This document shows, piece after piece, positions 44,531 to 53,862 of a stretch of DNA of 64,000 nucleotides. The notes under the pieces were generated by a model, which did not search any database, was not told the origin of the DNA, and was given only the letters and a program-made list of their open reading frames with translations. The DNA comes from Aggregatilinea lenta. Its GTDB lineage: Bacteria > Chloroflexota > Anaerolineae > Aggregatilineales > Aggregatilineaceae. The stretch is from positions 62,001 to 126,000 of the forward strand of contig NZ_BFCB01000002.1 in NCBI RefSeq assembly GCF_003569045.1, given 5' to 3'. How positions within the stretch are numbered: the first letter of the stretch is position 1; the number at the start of each line of letters is the position of its first letter. A program made the translations under genes and the position numbers.

Positions 44531-44740
44531 GGGCAATGACCTACTTAGGTGACCGCAGATTCCTGCGGAATTCGCTCAAATGGATTATGCACTAAACTGT
44601 ATCGCATCGGAAACAAAACCAGTCAATCACGGCACCGCACAGCGTTGACTTTGGATACTTTTATATTATATACTCAAACTATATAGCTTATTTCACTCTA
44701 TCCTATCGTATGCCACATGCAATAATCATCTTCTAAAAAT
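44531..44740. promoter_or_regulatory. divergent AT-rich control region of the cell-wall salvage module
   Basis: The gap between the nagZ-like gene and the transporter operon is unusually AT-rich at 44655-44700. On the plus strand TTGACT (44645-44650) and ATATAC (44668-44673), 17 bases apart, are a candidate promoter of the transporter operon. No regulator gene lies next to it. Confidence 0.45.
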
Positions 44741-44769
44741 TGACGTCGCCCGCTGTGGCGTCAGTTTTT
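44741..44769 (+). terminator. terminator-like hairpin in the operon leader (possible attenuator)
   Basis: TGACG...CC pairs with GGCGTCA around CGCTGT, then GTTTTTG follows. It has the form of a small intrinsic terminator, but it lies between the candidate promoter and the binding-protein start codon at 44898, so it may be a leader attenuator. Confidence 0.5.
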
Positions 44770-44897
44770 GCTTGCATCGCTTTGTTGCGCGGGTTTATCC
44801 ACCAAAAAGGGGGAAGCATACAACTTCAGTTTCACAACCCATCGCTTCACGTCCCAATCGTCCGAGTAAACAGTTTTGCGGAGACATGGAGAAAAAA

Positions 44898-46670
44898 ATG
44901 AAGCGCTCCTTGCACCTCATCATGATCATAACCCTGGCCTTCGGGTTTGTCGGGGCTACAAGCTTACACTCCCCCACGGTCCAGGCACAGGATGCCCCCA
45001 GCGGCATCTGGTACGGCACATGGCCCTACGTCTTACCCCCCGAACACAGCTTAAATGGCTTTGTCACGAACGGCGGCGTGGAGACTAACCTGGGCGTGAT
45101 GTTCCGCAGCTACGTCGAAATGCCCATGACCTTCTATATGTGGTCCACCGGCGAATACCTCCCACTGCTGGCGGATTCGTGGGGCTTTTCGGACGACAAT
45201 TCGTATTATTGGACCAAGATCCGCGAAGACGCTAATTGGAGCAACGACGAGCCGGTGACGGCGGACGACGTTGTGGCGACTTACGCGATCGGTCGCATCA
45301 TGGGATGGTCGGACTTCGCCTACATCGACAGGGTTGAGAAAGTAGACGAAAAAACGGTCAACTACTACTTCCTGGAAGGCCAGCAGTCACTGCTTGCCGA
45401 GCGCTTCATCCTGAAGAACTACATCGTGAGCGCGGCGACCTATGGCGACCTCGCCACGAAGGCCCAGGAACTATATGACAGCGGTGCGACCAGCGACAGC
45501 GAGGAATGGTCGGCCCTCATCGATGAGATCAACGCCTTCCGGCCCGAAGAGCTGATCGCTTCCGGCCCCTACACCTACACGCTCGACGACGTAGGCGATA
45601 CATATATGACGCTCCACTGGCAGCCGAACAGCATCTTCTCCGACAGCGTGAACTTCGGTGAAATCCGTATCTGGGCCGGAGAGACGGAAGCCACAACCCC
45701 GCTGGTCATGAACGGCGAAATCGCCCACGCGACGAACGTCTATCCCCCTTCGACGCTGGATGCCTTCGATGCCGCAGGGATCAAAACGGTCTCGATTCCG
45801 CGCGGATATGGCCCTGCCCTGCTGTTCCAGTTCGACGTCTATCCCTGGAACGTGAAGGAAGTCCGGCAGGCCACAGCCCTGGTGATCGACCGCGAAGAAA
45901 ACGCCTTCCTGACCAACGGCCTCGGCGCTACGGCAACCGTGTATATGAGCGGCCTGTCCGATTCGATGGTCCCGACGTGGCTCAGCCAGGACGTAATCGA
46001 TCAGCTTGACCACTACGAGTTCGATCCGGATCGCGCCGGCGAGTTGCTGCGCAGCGTGGGCTTTGAGCTGAACGATGACGGTAAGTGGGCAGACGCGGAC
46101 GGCAACCTCATCAAAGCCGAGTTCAAGTTCCCGGCGGAGTTCAACGACTTCTCCGGCATGGCGCTCAACGCAACCGAGCAGATGAACGAATTTGGCTTTG
46201 ACGTCACAGCTCGCGCGATCCCCTGGCAGCAGTGCGCGGAAGACATCCGCAACGGCGACTTTGAGCTGTCGGTCTGGAGCTGGTCGAGCGCATCGCCCTT
46301 CCCGGCCCGCCAGTTCTACGGCCCGATCCAGCGCTTCAACTATGTCGGGCTGACCCAGGAACAGAAGGGGATGAACTTCCCGATGGAATTTGAGTGGAAC
46401 GGCGAGCAGATCGATCTCGACCAGATGATCAACGACACCAGCGCCGGACTCGACATCGAGAAGCAGAAGGAAGTCACCGAGGAAGTAGCGCTCATCATCA
46501 ACAATCTGATGCCCTACGTCCCATTGAACATGCTTGTCAGCGTCGAACCGTTCAACACGGATCTGATTGACGGCGCGCCTGCACCGGACGATCCGATCAT
46601 GCAGAACCCAAGCGGCATCGATCATTTCGTGATCTACACCCTGCTGACGGGCGTACTGGCTCCGAAATAG
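44898..46670 (+). CDS. peptide/muropeptide-binding protein of an ABC transporter (family 5)
   Basis: Extracytoplasmic solute-binding protein family 5 (OppA/DppA type), 590 residues. The signal peptide is MKRS followed by LHLIMIITLAFGFVGA and the cleavage region TVQAQDA, without lipobox cysteine. The mature part shows family 5 features: EMPMTFYMWSTGEYLPLLAD, the ANWSNDEPVTADDVVATY motif and WNVKEVRQATALVIDRE. GGAG six bases before the ATG at 44898 decides the start; an ATG at 44886 has its GGAG too close. It is the first gene of a nine-gene operon whose later genes degrade muropeptides, so cell-wall peptides or muropeptides are the expected ligand. Confidence 0.9.
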   Translation: MKRSLHLIMIITLAFGFVGATSLHSPTVQAQDAPSGIWYGTWPYVLPPEHSLNGFVTNGGVETNLGVMFRSYVEMPMTFYMWSTGEYLPLLADSWGFSDDNSYYWTKIREDANWSNDEPVTADDVVATYAIGRIMGWSDFAYIDRVEKVDEKTVNYYFLEGQQSLLAERFILKNYIVSAATYGDLATKAQELYDSGATSDSEEWSALIDEINAFRPEELIASGPYTYTLDDVGDTYMTLHWQPNSIFSDSVNFGEIRIWAGETEATTPLVMNGEIAHATNVYPPSTLDAFDAAGIKTVSIPRGYGPALLFQFDVYPWNVKEVRQATALVIDREENAFLTNGLGATATVYMSGLSDSMVPTWLSQDVIDQLDHYEFDPDRAGELLRSVGFELNDDGKWADADGNLIKAEFKFPAEFNDFSGMALNATEQMNEFGFDVTARAIPWQQCAEDIRNGDFELSVWSWSSASPFPARQFYGPIQRFNYVGLTQEQKGMNFPMEFEWNGEQIDLDQMINDTSAGLDIEKQKEVTEEVALIINNLMPYVPLNMLVSVEPFNTDLIDGAPAPDDPIMQNPSGIDHFVIYTLLTGVLAPK

Positions 46671-46689
46671 AGTTTCGGGTAACAATCTC

Positions 46690-46717
46690 ATGGGCGGGAG
46701 AGTTTTCTCCCGCCCAT
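46690..46717 (+). terminator. intercistronic hairpin after the binding-protein gene
   Basis: A perfect 12-bp stem (ATGGGCGGGAGA and TCTCCCGCCCAT, loop GTTT) begins 20 bases after the stop codon and is followed by TCTATTC, a weak T-rich tail. Partial termination or RNA stabilisation is likely, as in the other transporter operons here. Confidence 0.65.
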
Positions 46718-46777
46718 TCTATTCACGCTAACCAGACGCGGTAGAAATGGTATTTTTCAGCTAGACAGGACAATGGT

Positions 46778-47872
46778 ATGGAAACAGCAGCGCCCCAGGT
46801 TTCTCCCGCCCACCCTCCCCAGGTCGAGCAGCACGGCATCTTCGGTTTATTCAGGCGCATGGCAGGCAACTACACGTTTCGGGTGGTGCTCCAGGGTGTA
46901 CTGACCTTATGGGCGGTCACAACATTTACCTTCATCCTGATCCGTCAAATGCCGGGCAATCCGGTCCAGATCAAAATCGACCAGTTGATGGACCAGCGCC
47001 AAATGTCCCTTGACGAGGCGCGCCGCAGTGCTGCCGGATTGTTCGACTTCGATCCTGACGAGCCGCTCATCCAGCAGTATGTGCGCTATCTGGGGAAATT
47101 AGTCCAAGGCGATCTAGGCTCGTCGATCCTGTCTGCGGGAACGCCGGTAACCGCCCAGATCAAGCGCTACCTGCCGTGGACCCTGTTCAGCGTGGGATCG
47201 GGACTGCTCATCAGCTTCACGCTGGGCGTACTGCTTGGCATGGCGATGGCTTACTGGCGCGGCGGCATATTGGATAACGTGATGACCGCGCTGGCATCGA
47301 TCATGTACGGCGTCCCAGACTTCGTGATCGCCCTGCTCCTGCTCCTGGTCGCAGGCGTGCAGCTCAAGTGGTTTGAAATTGGCGACGTTCTCGGGGGTGT
47401 CAGCCAGGACGTTGACGCGGGTTTCAACTTGTCCTACATCGCCAACCTGATCCAGCACGCGGCGCTGCCCGTGCTCACCTACGTCTGGACGACCGTCGGC
47501 GGCTGGATCCTGACCATGAAAAGCAGCACCATCTCGACGCTTGGGGAAGACTACATCACCGTCGCGAAAGCGCGCGGCCTGCCCGAACGGCGCATTCTGA
47601 CCGCTTACGTGGGGCGCAACGCGATGCTGCCGCTGGTCACACGGCTGGCAATCAGCATCGGATTTGTCGTGGGCGGCAGTGTCATCATCGAAACGATCTT
47701 CCAATATCCGGGTCTGGGGCGGCTCCTCTATACGTCGATTAGCTCACGTGACTACACCACGATGCAGGGCGTCTTCTTAGTCATTGCCGCGGCGGTGGTG
47801 TTCTCGAATATTCTGGCCGACCTGTTGTTTGGCGTGCTGGATCCCCGCGTCCGTATCGGAGGCCAGAAATAA
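46778..47872 (+). CDS. ABC transporter permease, DppB/OppB type
   Basis: Inner-membrane permease of 364 residues from the BPD-transporter family. After a ~40-residue cytoplasmic N terminus the first helix is VLQGVLTLWAVTTFTFILIR, followed by the DppB-type RQMPGNPVQ motif. The ATPase-contact loop is EDYITVAKARGLPERRILTAYVGRNAMLP. About six helices are seen. Its TAA overlaps the ATG of the next permease by one base. It forms the channel with the DppC-type protein. Confidence 0.93.
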   Translation: METAAPQVSPAHPPQVEQHGIFGLFRRMAGNYTFRVVLQGVLTLWAVTTFTFILIRQMPGNPVQIKIDQLMDQRQMSLDEARRSAAGLFDFDPDEPLIQQYVRYLGKLVQGDLGSSILSAGTPVTAQIKRYLPWTLFSVGSGLLISFTLGVLLGMAMAYWRGGILDNVMTALASIMYGVPDFVIALLLLLVAGVQLKWFEIGDVLGGVSQDVDAGFNLSYIANLIQHAALPVLTYVWTTVGGWILTMKSSTISTLGEDYITVAKARGLPERRILTAYVGRNAMLPLVTRLAISIGFVVGGSVIIETIFQYPGLGRLLYTSISSRDYTTMQGVFLVIAAAVVFSNILADLLFGVLDPRVRIGGQK

Positions 47873-49074
47873 TGGGCATCGACCATGCAATCGGCTTCGG
47901 AGCGGCGGCGTCCCTGACCGGATTGCTCATCGGTATCGTATGCGGTTTGGTCCCGCTGGTCCTCGGACTGCGTCACCAGTTCGTGCGCCCTGCCCTGCTC
48001 GGATTTGTGGTGTGCGTCTTTGGCGGGTTCGCAGCGGGCATTTGGGGCGGCCTCATGATGATCGTGCTCTCGACTGCGGTCGTCATGTCGTACGCTTACG
48101 TGGATCGCAAGGATCCCTTCACCTCGCGCGCATCGATCGATCAGGTGAGCTTCGAGGAATCGAACTTCGACTTCTTCATCCGCCAGATGGCGGCGCTGGG
48201 CCGCAGCACGCGCGCTGCCAGTCACGCTCTGGTACGCAACAAGGCGGGCTTCATCGGCTTCCTGGGCCTGTTATTCTTCTTTGTCATGACGGTCTTTGGC
48301 CCGCTGGTCATCGACTATGACGGCAGTACCCACCTCGAACGGCGGCGACCCAATGCATCGTCGCTGTACCAGGAGCCATCGCGCGAATATCCGCTGGGGC
48401 TGGACTGGCAGGGGCGCGATGTACTCTCGCACATCGTCTACGGCGGGAAGAACCTGATTCTCGTGTCCGTCGAGGCCGGTTTGCTCACCACCGCTGTTGC
48501 GGTGATCCTCGGCTCGGTGGCCGGGTTGTTAGGTGGGGTTGTGGATCAGGCGCTCTCCGCGCTCTCCAACTTCATCCTGACGATCCCATCCTTCCCGCTG
48601 CTGTTAGTGCTGGCCAGCATCATCACATTCGACAACCTCACCTACCTCGCCCTGTTGTTTGCCGCGCTGTACTGGCCCACGCTGATGCGTGCCGTGCGCG
48701 CCCAGGTGTTCAGCCTGCGCGAGCGTGACTACGTTCAGGCAGCAATTGCGCTTGATCTGGGATTGCCGCACATCATTTTCCGTGAAGTGCTGCCGAACAT
48801 GATCAGCTATATCGTCGTCAACATGATTTTCACGATCCGCAGCGCCATGTACAATCTGGTCGGGTTGATCTTCCTGGGCATGGTCCCGATTCAAGAACCC
48901 GATTGGGGCGTCATGATCTACTTTGGGCGAACTAAAGGCGCGATCTTCAACGCGGACGCAGCCAGCATGCTCATCTCGCCGATCGTCGCCATCGCCCTGT
49001 TCCAGTTGTTTCTGGTGCTGTTCACGCGCTCACTCGAAGAAATCTTTAACCCACGCCTCCGGTCCGGGTTGTAA
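47872..49074 (+). CDS. ABC transporter permease, DppC/OppC type, with extra N-terminal membrane domain
   Basis: Permease of 400 residues. The C-terminal ~280 residues are a normal DppC: first helix AGFIGFLGLLFFFVMTVFGP, the EYPLGLDWQGRDVLSHIVYG motif and the loop RERDYVQAAIALDLGLPHIIFREVLPNMI. Before it lies an extension of ~115 residues with about three hydrophobic helices (ASLTGLLIGIVCGLVPLVLG, LLGFVVCVFGGFAAGIWGG, LMMIVLSTAVVMSYAYV) that ordinary DppC proteins lack. It overlaps the dppB-type gene by one base and precedes the ATPase genes. Confidence 0.9.
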   Translation: MGIDHAIGFGAAASLTGLLIGIVCGLVPLVLGLRHQFVRPALLGFVVCVFGGFAAGIWGGLMMIVLSTAVVMSYAYVDRKDPFTSRASIDQVSFEESNFDFFIRQMAALGRSTRAASHALVRNKAGFIGFLGLLFFFVMTVFGPLVIDYDGSTHLERRRPNASSLYQEPSREYPLGLDWQGRDVLSHIVYGGKNLILVSVEAGLLTTAVAVILGSVAGLLGGVVDQALSALSNFILTIPSFPLLLVLASIITFDNLTYLALLFAALYWPTLMRAVRAQVFSLRERDYVQAAIALDLGLPHIIFREVLPNMISYIVVNMIFTIRSAMYNLVGLIFLGMVPIQEPDWGVMIYFGRTKGAIFNADAASMLISPIVAIALFQLFLVLFTRSLEEIFNPRLRSGL

Positions 49075-49086
49075 GGAAAACACGTC

Positions 49087-50106
49087 ATGCCAGGCAACGA
49101 CGTCGTCCTCAGCGTCCAAGATCTTTCAGTCAACTATCTCACGCCGCGCGGCCAGCTTCAGGCGGTCAACCATGTCTCGTTCGATCTCCACAAACGCGAG
49201 ACGCTCGCCATCATGGGCGAGAGCGGCTGCGGCAAATCGACCCTAAATCTCGCGCTGATCCGGCTGCTCGCCAGCAACGCGACCATCCCAAACGGCAAGA
49301 TCATCTACAGTTCCCGCGACGGCTCCAAAATCGATGTGCTCAAGCTGAGCCAAAACGGGCTGCGGCGGTTCCGTTGGAGCGAATGCTCGATGGTGTTTCA
49401 GGGCGCGCTGAACGCACTGAACCCGGTCATCCGCATCCGCGACATGTTTTACGACACCGCCCGCGCGCACGGGGAGCGCAACCAGCGCCGGGTGCGCGCC
49501 CATGCGCTTGAGTTGTTCCGCAAAGTACGGCTGGATCCTCAGCGGGTGTTCGACGCCTACCCGCACGAACTCAGCGGCGGCATGCGCCAGCGCGTGCTGA
49601 TCGCGCTCGGTCTGCTGCTCGATCCGCAGGTCGTCATTCTGGACGAGCCGACGACCGCAGTGGACATCCTCACCCAGCGGACCATCATCGACGTGCTGAA
49701 AGCGCTCCGCGACGAGCTTGGCTTCAGCATTCTGTTCATCAGCCACGACCTGTCGGTCGCGGCGGAAATGGCGGACACGGTCGCCACCATGTACGCGGGC
49801 GAAATCGTCGAGATCGGCCCCGTGGGCCAGATGTTCTACCGCCCACGCCACGCCTATACGCTGGGGCTGCTTGAGGCGATCCCGCGTCTGAGCGCCGGGG
49901 CGGAAGAGTTGATGAGCATTCCCGGCAGCCCGCCCGACCTCATCGAGCCGCCTTCGGGATGCAAGTTTCACATCCGCTGCCCGTTCGCCACAGAGCAGTG
50001 TGCCGCGTCGGTGCCGCCCACGGAACAGGTCGGCGCAAATCATCTCGCCGCGTGTTTTGAAGCCGAAAAAGTACTCGCCAGGGCATCGGAGACTGTCGGA
50101 GTATGA
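49087..50106 (+). CDS. ABC transporter ATP-binding protein, DppD/OppD type
   Basis: ATPase of 339 residues that powers the peptide-type transporter. Walker A is GESGCGKST (44-52), the signature LSGGMRQR, Walker B VVILDEPTTAVD, and the switch histidine is in FISHDLS. The C-terminal oligopeptide-transporter extension with cysteines (CKFHIRCPF and EQCAASVP) matches the iron-sulfur-type motif of DppD proteins. It overlaps the next ATPase gene by four bases. Confidence 0.95.
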   Translation: MPGNDVVLSVQDLSVNYLTPRGQLQAVNHVSFDLHKRETLAIMGESGCGKSTLNLALIRLLASNATIPNGKIIYSSRDGSKIDVLKLSQNGLRRFRWSECSMVFQGALNALNPVIRIRDMFYDTARAHGERNQRRVRAHALELFRKVRLDPQRVFDAYPHELSGGMRQRVLIALGLLLDPQVVILDEPTTAVDILTQRTIIDVLKALRDELGFSILFISHDLSVAAEMADTVATMYAGEIVEIGPVGQMFYRPRHAYTLGLLEAIPRLSAGAEELMSIPGSPPDLIEPPSGCKFHIRCPFATEQCAASVPPTEQVGANHLAACFEAEKVLARASETVGV

Positions 50107-51152
50107 GCCAGCCACTTGTTGAGTTGCGCCATGTCGATCGCACGTTCAAGCAGGGCCGCAGCACAATTCCAGTTCTGCAAGACGTCAATCTCGCCGTTCA
50201 CCCAAATGAGATCGTGTGTCTGGTCGGTGAAAGCGGCTGCGGGAAAACCACCACGGGCAAGATCATGGTTGGTCTGTTGTCGGCTTCGTCCGGCGAAATC
50301 CTGCTGCAAGGCCGCCCCCTGGACGCCTACCACGGCGAGGAACGCGCGGTCTTCCGCCGCTCGCTGCAAATCGTCCATCAGGACCCATTCGCGTCATTGA
50401 ACCCGTCCCATACCATCGGCCAGATCCTCAGCTTCCCGCTCAAACGGCACAAGATGGTCAGCGGGCGCGCGGAGCTGCGGCATCGGATCTGGGAGCTGCT
50501 AACCCTGGTGGACCTGACGCCGCCGGGTGACATCGTGAACAAGTTCCCCCACCAATTGAGCGGCGGCCAACGCCAGCGCGTCAGCATCGCTCGTGCCCTG
50601 ACTGTTGAACCCAAGCTGATCGTCGCCGACGAAGCCGTCAGCATGGTGGATGTGAGCATCCGGGTCGGGCTGCTGAAGATGCTACACAACCTGCGTGACA
50701 AGCTGAATGTCGCCATCGTCTTCATCACGCACGATCTGGCGCTCGCCAAGTATTTCGCGTGGGAGGGGCGCATTGCGGTAATGTACCTGGGGCGGATCGT
50801 CGAGATTGGCCCTACGCGGGAGATCATCTCGAACCCGGCACACCCGTATACGAAGGCGCTCATCTCCGCGATTCCTGAAGCAGATCCGGAGCTAACCAGG
50901 AATAAGCAGCGTATGCACCTGCGCAGCGAAGATATCCCCAGCCTGACTGAGATTCCACCGGGCTGTGCGTTTCATCCGCGCTGTCCGTTCTTCGTGCCGG
51001 GCCTGTGCGACGCGCAGGTTCCGCCACTGGCCAACGCACCGGGATACATTCAGCAGGTCGCGTGCCTGCCGCTTACCGAGGGACAGGCTTTGCGCGAGCA
51101 CGGGAGTGCGCTTTCCTCCATCGAACTGCCGGGCAATGGATCCGAAACTTGA
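50103..51152 (+). CDS. ABC transporter ATP-binding protein, DppF/OppF type
   Basis: Second ATPase of the transporter, 349 residues. Walker A GESGCGKTT (42-50), signature LSGGQRQR, Walker B LIVADEAVSMVD (DEA instead of the more common DEP), switch region FITHDLA, and the C-terminal cysteine motif CAFHPRCPFFVPGLC. ATGA overlap with the dppD-type gene suggests translational coupling. Its last 17 bases overlap the start of a small membrane-protein gene. Confidence 0.95.
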   Translation: MSQPLVELRHVDRTFKQGRSTIPVLQDVNLAVHPNEIVCLVGESGCGKTTTGKIMVGLLSASSGEILLQGRPLDAYHGEERAVFRRSLQIVHQDPFASLNPSHTIGQILSFPLKRHKMVSGRAELRHRIWELLTLVDLTPPGDIVNKFPHQLSGGQRQRVSIARALTVEPKLIVADEAVSMVDVSIRVGLLKMLHNLRDKLNVAIVFITHDLALAKYFAWEGRIAVMYLGRIVEIGPTREIISNPAHPYTKALISAIPEADPELTRNKQRMHLRSEDIPSLTEIPPGCAFHPRCPFFVPGLCDAQVPPLANAPGYIQQVACLPLTEGQALREHGSALSSIELPGNGSET

Positions 51153-51321
51153 CGTGCTCCGGGCGTTTTTCAGGATCGGCGCGTTCATCGGCGTGTGTGG
51201 ACTGCTGCTGGTGCTTGTCGAGCCGCGTGATAGCCCGGAATTTGTGCTGAGTGTGTGCAGTGCGCTCATTGGCGGCTTGCTGATGCTGGGCGTCGTCATC
51301 GTGACGCGCGCATCGCGTTAG
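51136..51321 (+). CDS. 61-residue membrane protein in the muropeptide operon
   Basis: Small protein (61 residues) beginning MDPKLDVLRAFF, with two hydrophobic helices (FRIGAFIGVCGLLLVLVE and FVLSVCSALIGGLLMLGVVIV) joined by a short polar turn (PRDSPE) and a basic tail TRASR. The start overlaps the end of the dppF-type gene by 17 bases, and the NlpC/P60 gene begins 36 bases after its stop. GGG seven bases upstream is a weak ribosome binding site. I do not recognise a family. The position within a tight operon supports it being a real gene. Confidence 0.6.
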   Translation: MDPKLDVLRAFFRIGAFIGVCGLLLVLVEPRDSPEFVLSVCSALIGGLLMLGVVIVTRASR

Positions 51322-51357
51322 GGAACGGTCCCCCAGAGAAACAAGGAACGATATCGC

Positions 51358-52599
51358 GTGACTACCTATGCGTTGGTCCCCGTGCCACCCAATATCACCT
51401 GCGACATGCTGGAAGCACAGTTCTGGCTGGACCGTATCGAGCGACCCGCGAGGGCTTTCCTTTCTGCGGAAGGAATCGATCGATTCAACGCGCATGTGCG
51501 GGCTGTGATGGGTATTCCCGACGTTCTCGATCTCCCCGATACGCTCAACGCAGCCGACGTTCGGGCGCAAATCGCACAGTACCGACCTCCTTCGACATGC
51601 TATGACAGCGCGGGCCAGCCGCTTGAGGCCGCCTACTTTGAAACGCTGCTCGATCAGACTCTGCCCGCGCTGCCCGACCGAATTCCGGTCACGTTTGGGC
51701 TGGCCGTGCAGCGAACGACTCTGCGCAGCTTCCCCACCGACGAGATCATCACCTCGCAGCCTTTCCAGTTTGAGTTCGACCGCCTTCAGGAAACCACGGT
51801 GGACGTGGGGTGGCCGATCGCCATGTTGGTCACCAGCCGCGATGGACACTGGTGTTTCTGTCTGACGCCGATGTACTGGGGCTGGATCCGCATACGAGAC
51901 GTCGCCGTTGGAAGCCGCGAGCAGATCGCACGCTTCGTCACGGCGGAAGCCGTCGTAGTCACTACCGCCCCGCGCGGCGGCATTGGCCTGGAATCCGGCG
52001 GCAGCCTCACGCCGCAGATGGGCACGACGCTGCCTTTGGTCGAGGAAACACACGAGGCGTACCGCGTCAGCGTGCCGGAGCGCGACGAGAACGGCGAGCT
52101 GCGGATCTCGACCGGGATCGCGGCCATAGCGAACGGGCACTTTTCCGTGGGCCACCTGCCCTGCACCCAGGCAACGCTCATCACGCAGGCATTCAAGCTG
52201 CTTGGCGAACCCTATGCCTGGGGGGGATTGCGGCTGGGGATCTTCGGGCGCGATTGTTCGCGCCTGATCCGCGATGTCTTCGCCGTCACCGGTGTCCTGC
52301 TGCCTCGCAACACCGGTCAGCAGGAACGGGTTGGCATGGCGGTCGCTCGCTTTCCGGCAGGGCTGCCGGACGATGAGCGCAAGACACTTATTGTGGAACA
52401 GGTGCCGCCCGGCGCAGTCCTGGCGCTGCCAGGGCACGTAATGTTGTATCTTGGCCATACGGACGGCACACCTTACGCCATTCACGCCACCAATTCAAAC
52501 GGATTCTCACACGTGATCGTGTCGGACCTTCACTTCGGTGCGCAGTCAGCATCGGGTTCGCTGTTGCAGCGGCTCACATCCGCTGTGACGTTAGGATAG
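51358..52599 (+). CDS. NlpC/P60-family cell-wall peptidase (YkfC-like)
   Basis: Cysteine peptidase of 413 residues that would cut gamma-D-glutamyl-diamino acid bonds in murein peptides. The C-terminal NlpC/P60 domain contains EPYAWGG, catalytic C300 in GRDCSRLIRDVF, H360 in ALPGHVMLY and a third polar residue near H376 (AIHATN). The first ~270 residues resemble the stabilising and SH3b domains that precede the catalytic domain in YkfC-type enzymes (WGWIRIRDVAVGS). No signal peptide is seen, so a cytoplasmic role on imported peptides is likely. The GTG at 51358 follows AAGGA. The NamZ gene begins five bases after its stop. Confidence 0.88.
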   Translation: MTTYALVPVPPNITCDMLEAQFWLDRIERPARAFLSAEGIDRFNAHVRAVMGIPDVLDLPDTLNAADVRAQIAQYRPPSTCYDSAGQPLEAAYFETLLDQTLPALPDRIPVTFGLAVQRTTLRSFPTDEIITSQPFQFEFDRLQETTVDVGWPIAMLVTSRDGHWCFCLTPMYWGWIRIRDVAVGSREQIARFVTAEAVVVTTAPRGGIGLESGGSLTPQMGTTLPLVEETHEAYRVSVPERDENGELRISTGIAAIANGHFSVGHLPCTQATLITQAFKLLGEPYAWGGLRLGIFGRDCSRLIRDVFAVTGVLLPRNTGQQERVGMAVARFPAGLPDDERKTLIVEQVPPGAVLALPGHVMLYLGHTDGTPYAIHATNSNGFSHVIVSDLHFGAQSASGSLLQRLTSAVTLG

Positions 52600-52603
52600 C
52601 GCC

Positions 52604-53809
52604 ATGTCCACGCCTGTATACACCGGGCTTGAGGTTTTGCAGCAAGACGGTTTCCGTCGCCTGGCAGGGTTGCGCGTGGGCTTGATGACAAACCCCAGCG
52701 CCGTCGACCGCCACCTCAACAGCACTTACAGACTCCTGTCGAGCACGCCGGAAGTCCAACTCGTGGCGCTGTTCAGCCCTGAACATGGCTTTTTAGGCGC
52801 AGCGCCCGACGCCGAACAAATCGCGTCCGCCACAGATTCGCGTACCGGGCTGCCGGTCTACAGCCTGTACGGGGCAACCTTCGGTCCTACGGCGGCAATG
52901 CTTGAAGGCATTGACGTGCTGGTGTGTGACATTCAAGATATCGGCGTGCGGTTCTATACCTACGCCTGGACGGTATCCCATATTCTGGAGGCCGCGGGGG
53001 CGCAGGGTGTCGGCGTCATGATTCTGGACCGTCCGAATCCGCTTGGCGGGATGGTCGTCGATGGTCCACCGCTCAACCCCGACCTGTCATCCCTGGTTGG
53101 GCGCTTCCCCGTGCCGGTGCGGCACGGCCTGACCTTAAGCGAACTGGCGCATCTGATCAATACTCGCTGGAACGCTGCGCCCGCCGACCTTACCACTGTG
53201 CGCTGCGCAAACTGGACCCGCTCGATGACCTGGGATGCAACGGGCCTGCCCTGGGTTCCGCCCTCCCCCGGTATGCCTCATATGAGCGCGCTGTGGCACT
53301 ACCCAGGTGCCTGCCTGATTGAAGGCACAGAACTCTCCGAGGGGCGCGGAACGGCGCTGCCGTTTGAGATCGTCGGCGCGCCCTGGGTTGACGCCCTTGA
53401 CTTGGCCGAGAAGCTCAACGCCGAGGACTGGGCCGCAGCGCTGGGAGCGCGCTTCCGCCCGCACACATTCCTGCCGACCCAGAGCAAGTGGGCTGGCGAT
53501 TACTGCGGTGGCGTTCAAGTCTACATCACGGATCCGGAGCGTTGGCGGCCCATCCACGTCTGGCTGGGCGCCATCATCACGATCTATGCCCAATATCCCG
53601 AACACTTTCATTGGCTGGCCGCAGAATCCGACACAGGCATGCAGCATTTCGACCGGTTGATCGGGTCGGCTCGCGTGCGCCATGATATCGATGCAGGCAT
53701 TCAGGCAGGCAGATCCACGGGCGACATTCTATCGTTAATCACTGCTGAGTGGGACGCACACTGTCACGCCTTCGCACTGGAACGCAGCCCCTTTCTGTTG
53801 TACGACTGA
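52604..53809 (+). CDS. namZ: exo-beta-N-acetylmuramidase NamZ (DUF1343, GH171)
   Basis: DUF1343 protein of 401 residues. The characterised Bacillus member NamZ releases MurNAc from the non-reducing end of peptidoglycan fragments. Diagnostic blocks are all present: VGLMTNPSAVD near the start, FSPEHGF (58-64), DIQDIGVRFYTY (109-120), DRPNPLGG (142-149), then the SEGRGTALPFE motif and QSKWAGDYCGGVQV. Unlike Bacillus NamZ, no signal peptide is seen, so it should act in the cytoplasm. It starts five bases after the NlpC/P60 gene. Confidence 0.92.
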   Translation: MSTPVYTGLEVLQQDGFRRLAGLRVGLMTNPSAVDRHLNSTYRLLSSTPEVQLVALFSPEHGFLGAAPDAEQIASATDSRTGLPVYSLYGATFGPTAAMLEGIDVLVCDIQDIGVRFYTYAWTVSHILEAAGAQGVGVMILDRPNPLGGMVVDGPPLNPDLSSLVGRFPVPVRHGLTLSELAHLINTRWNAAPADLTTVRCANWTRSMTWDATGLPWVPPSPGMPHMSALWHYPGACLIEGTELSEGRGTALPFEIVGAPWVDALDLAEKLNAEDWAAALGARFRPHTFLPTQSKWAGDYCGGVQVYITDPERWRPIHVWLGAIITIYAQYPEHFHWLAAESDTGMQHFDRLIGSARVRHDIDAGIQAGRSTGDILSLITAEWDAHCHAFALERSPFLLYD

Positions 53810-53862
53810 GCGTCACGCAGGGCTGCTCACACCGCAGCTCAATCCAGAATGGACATAGAACG

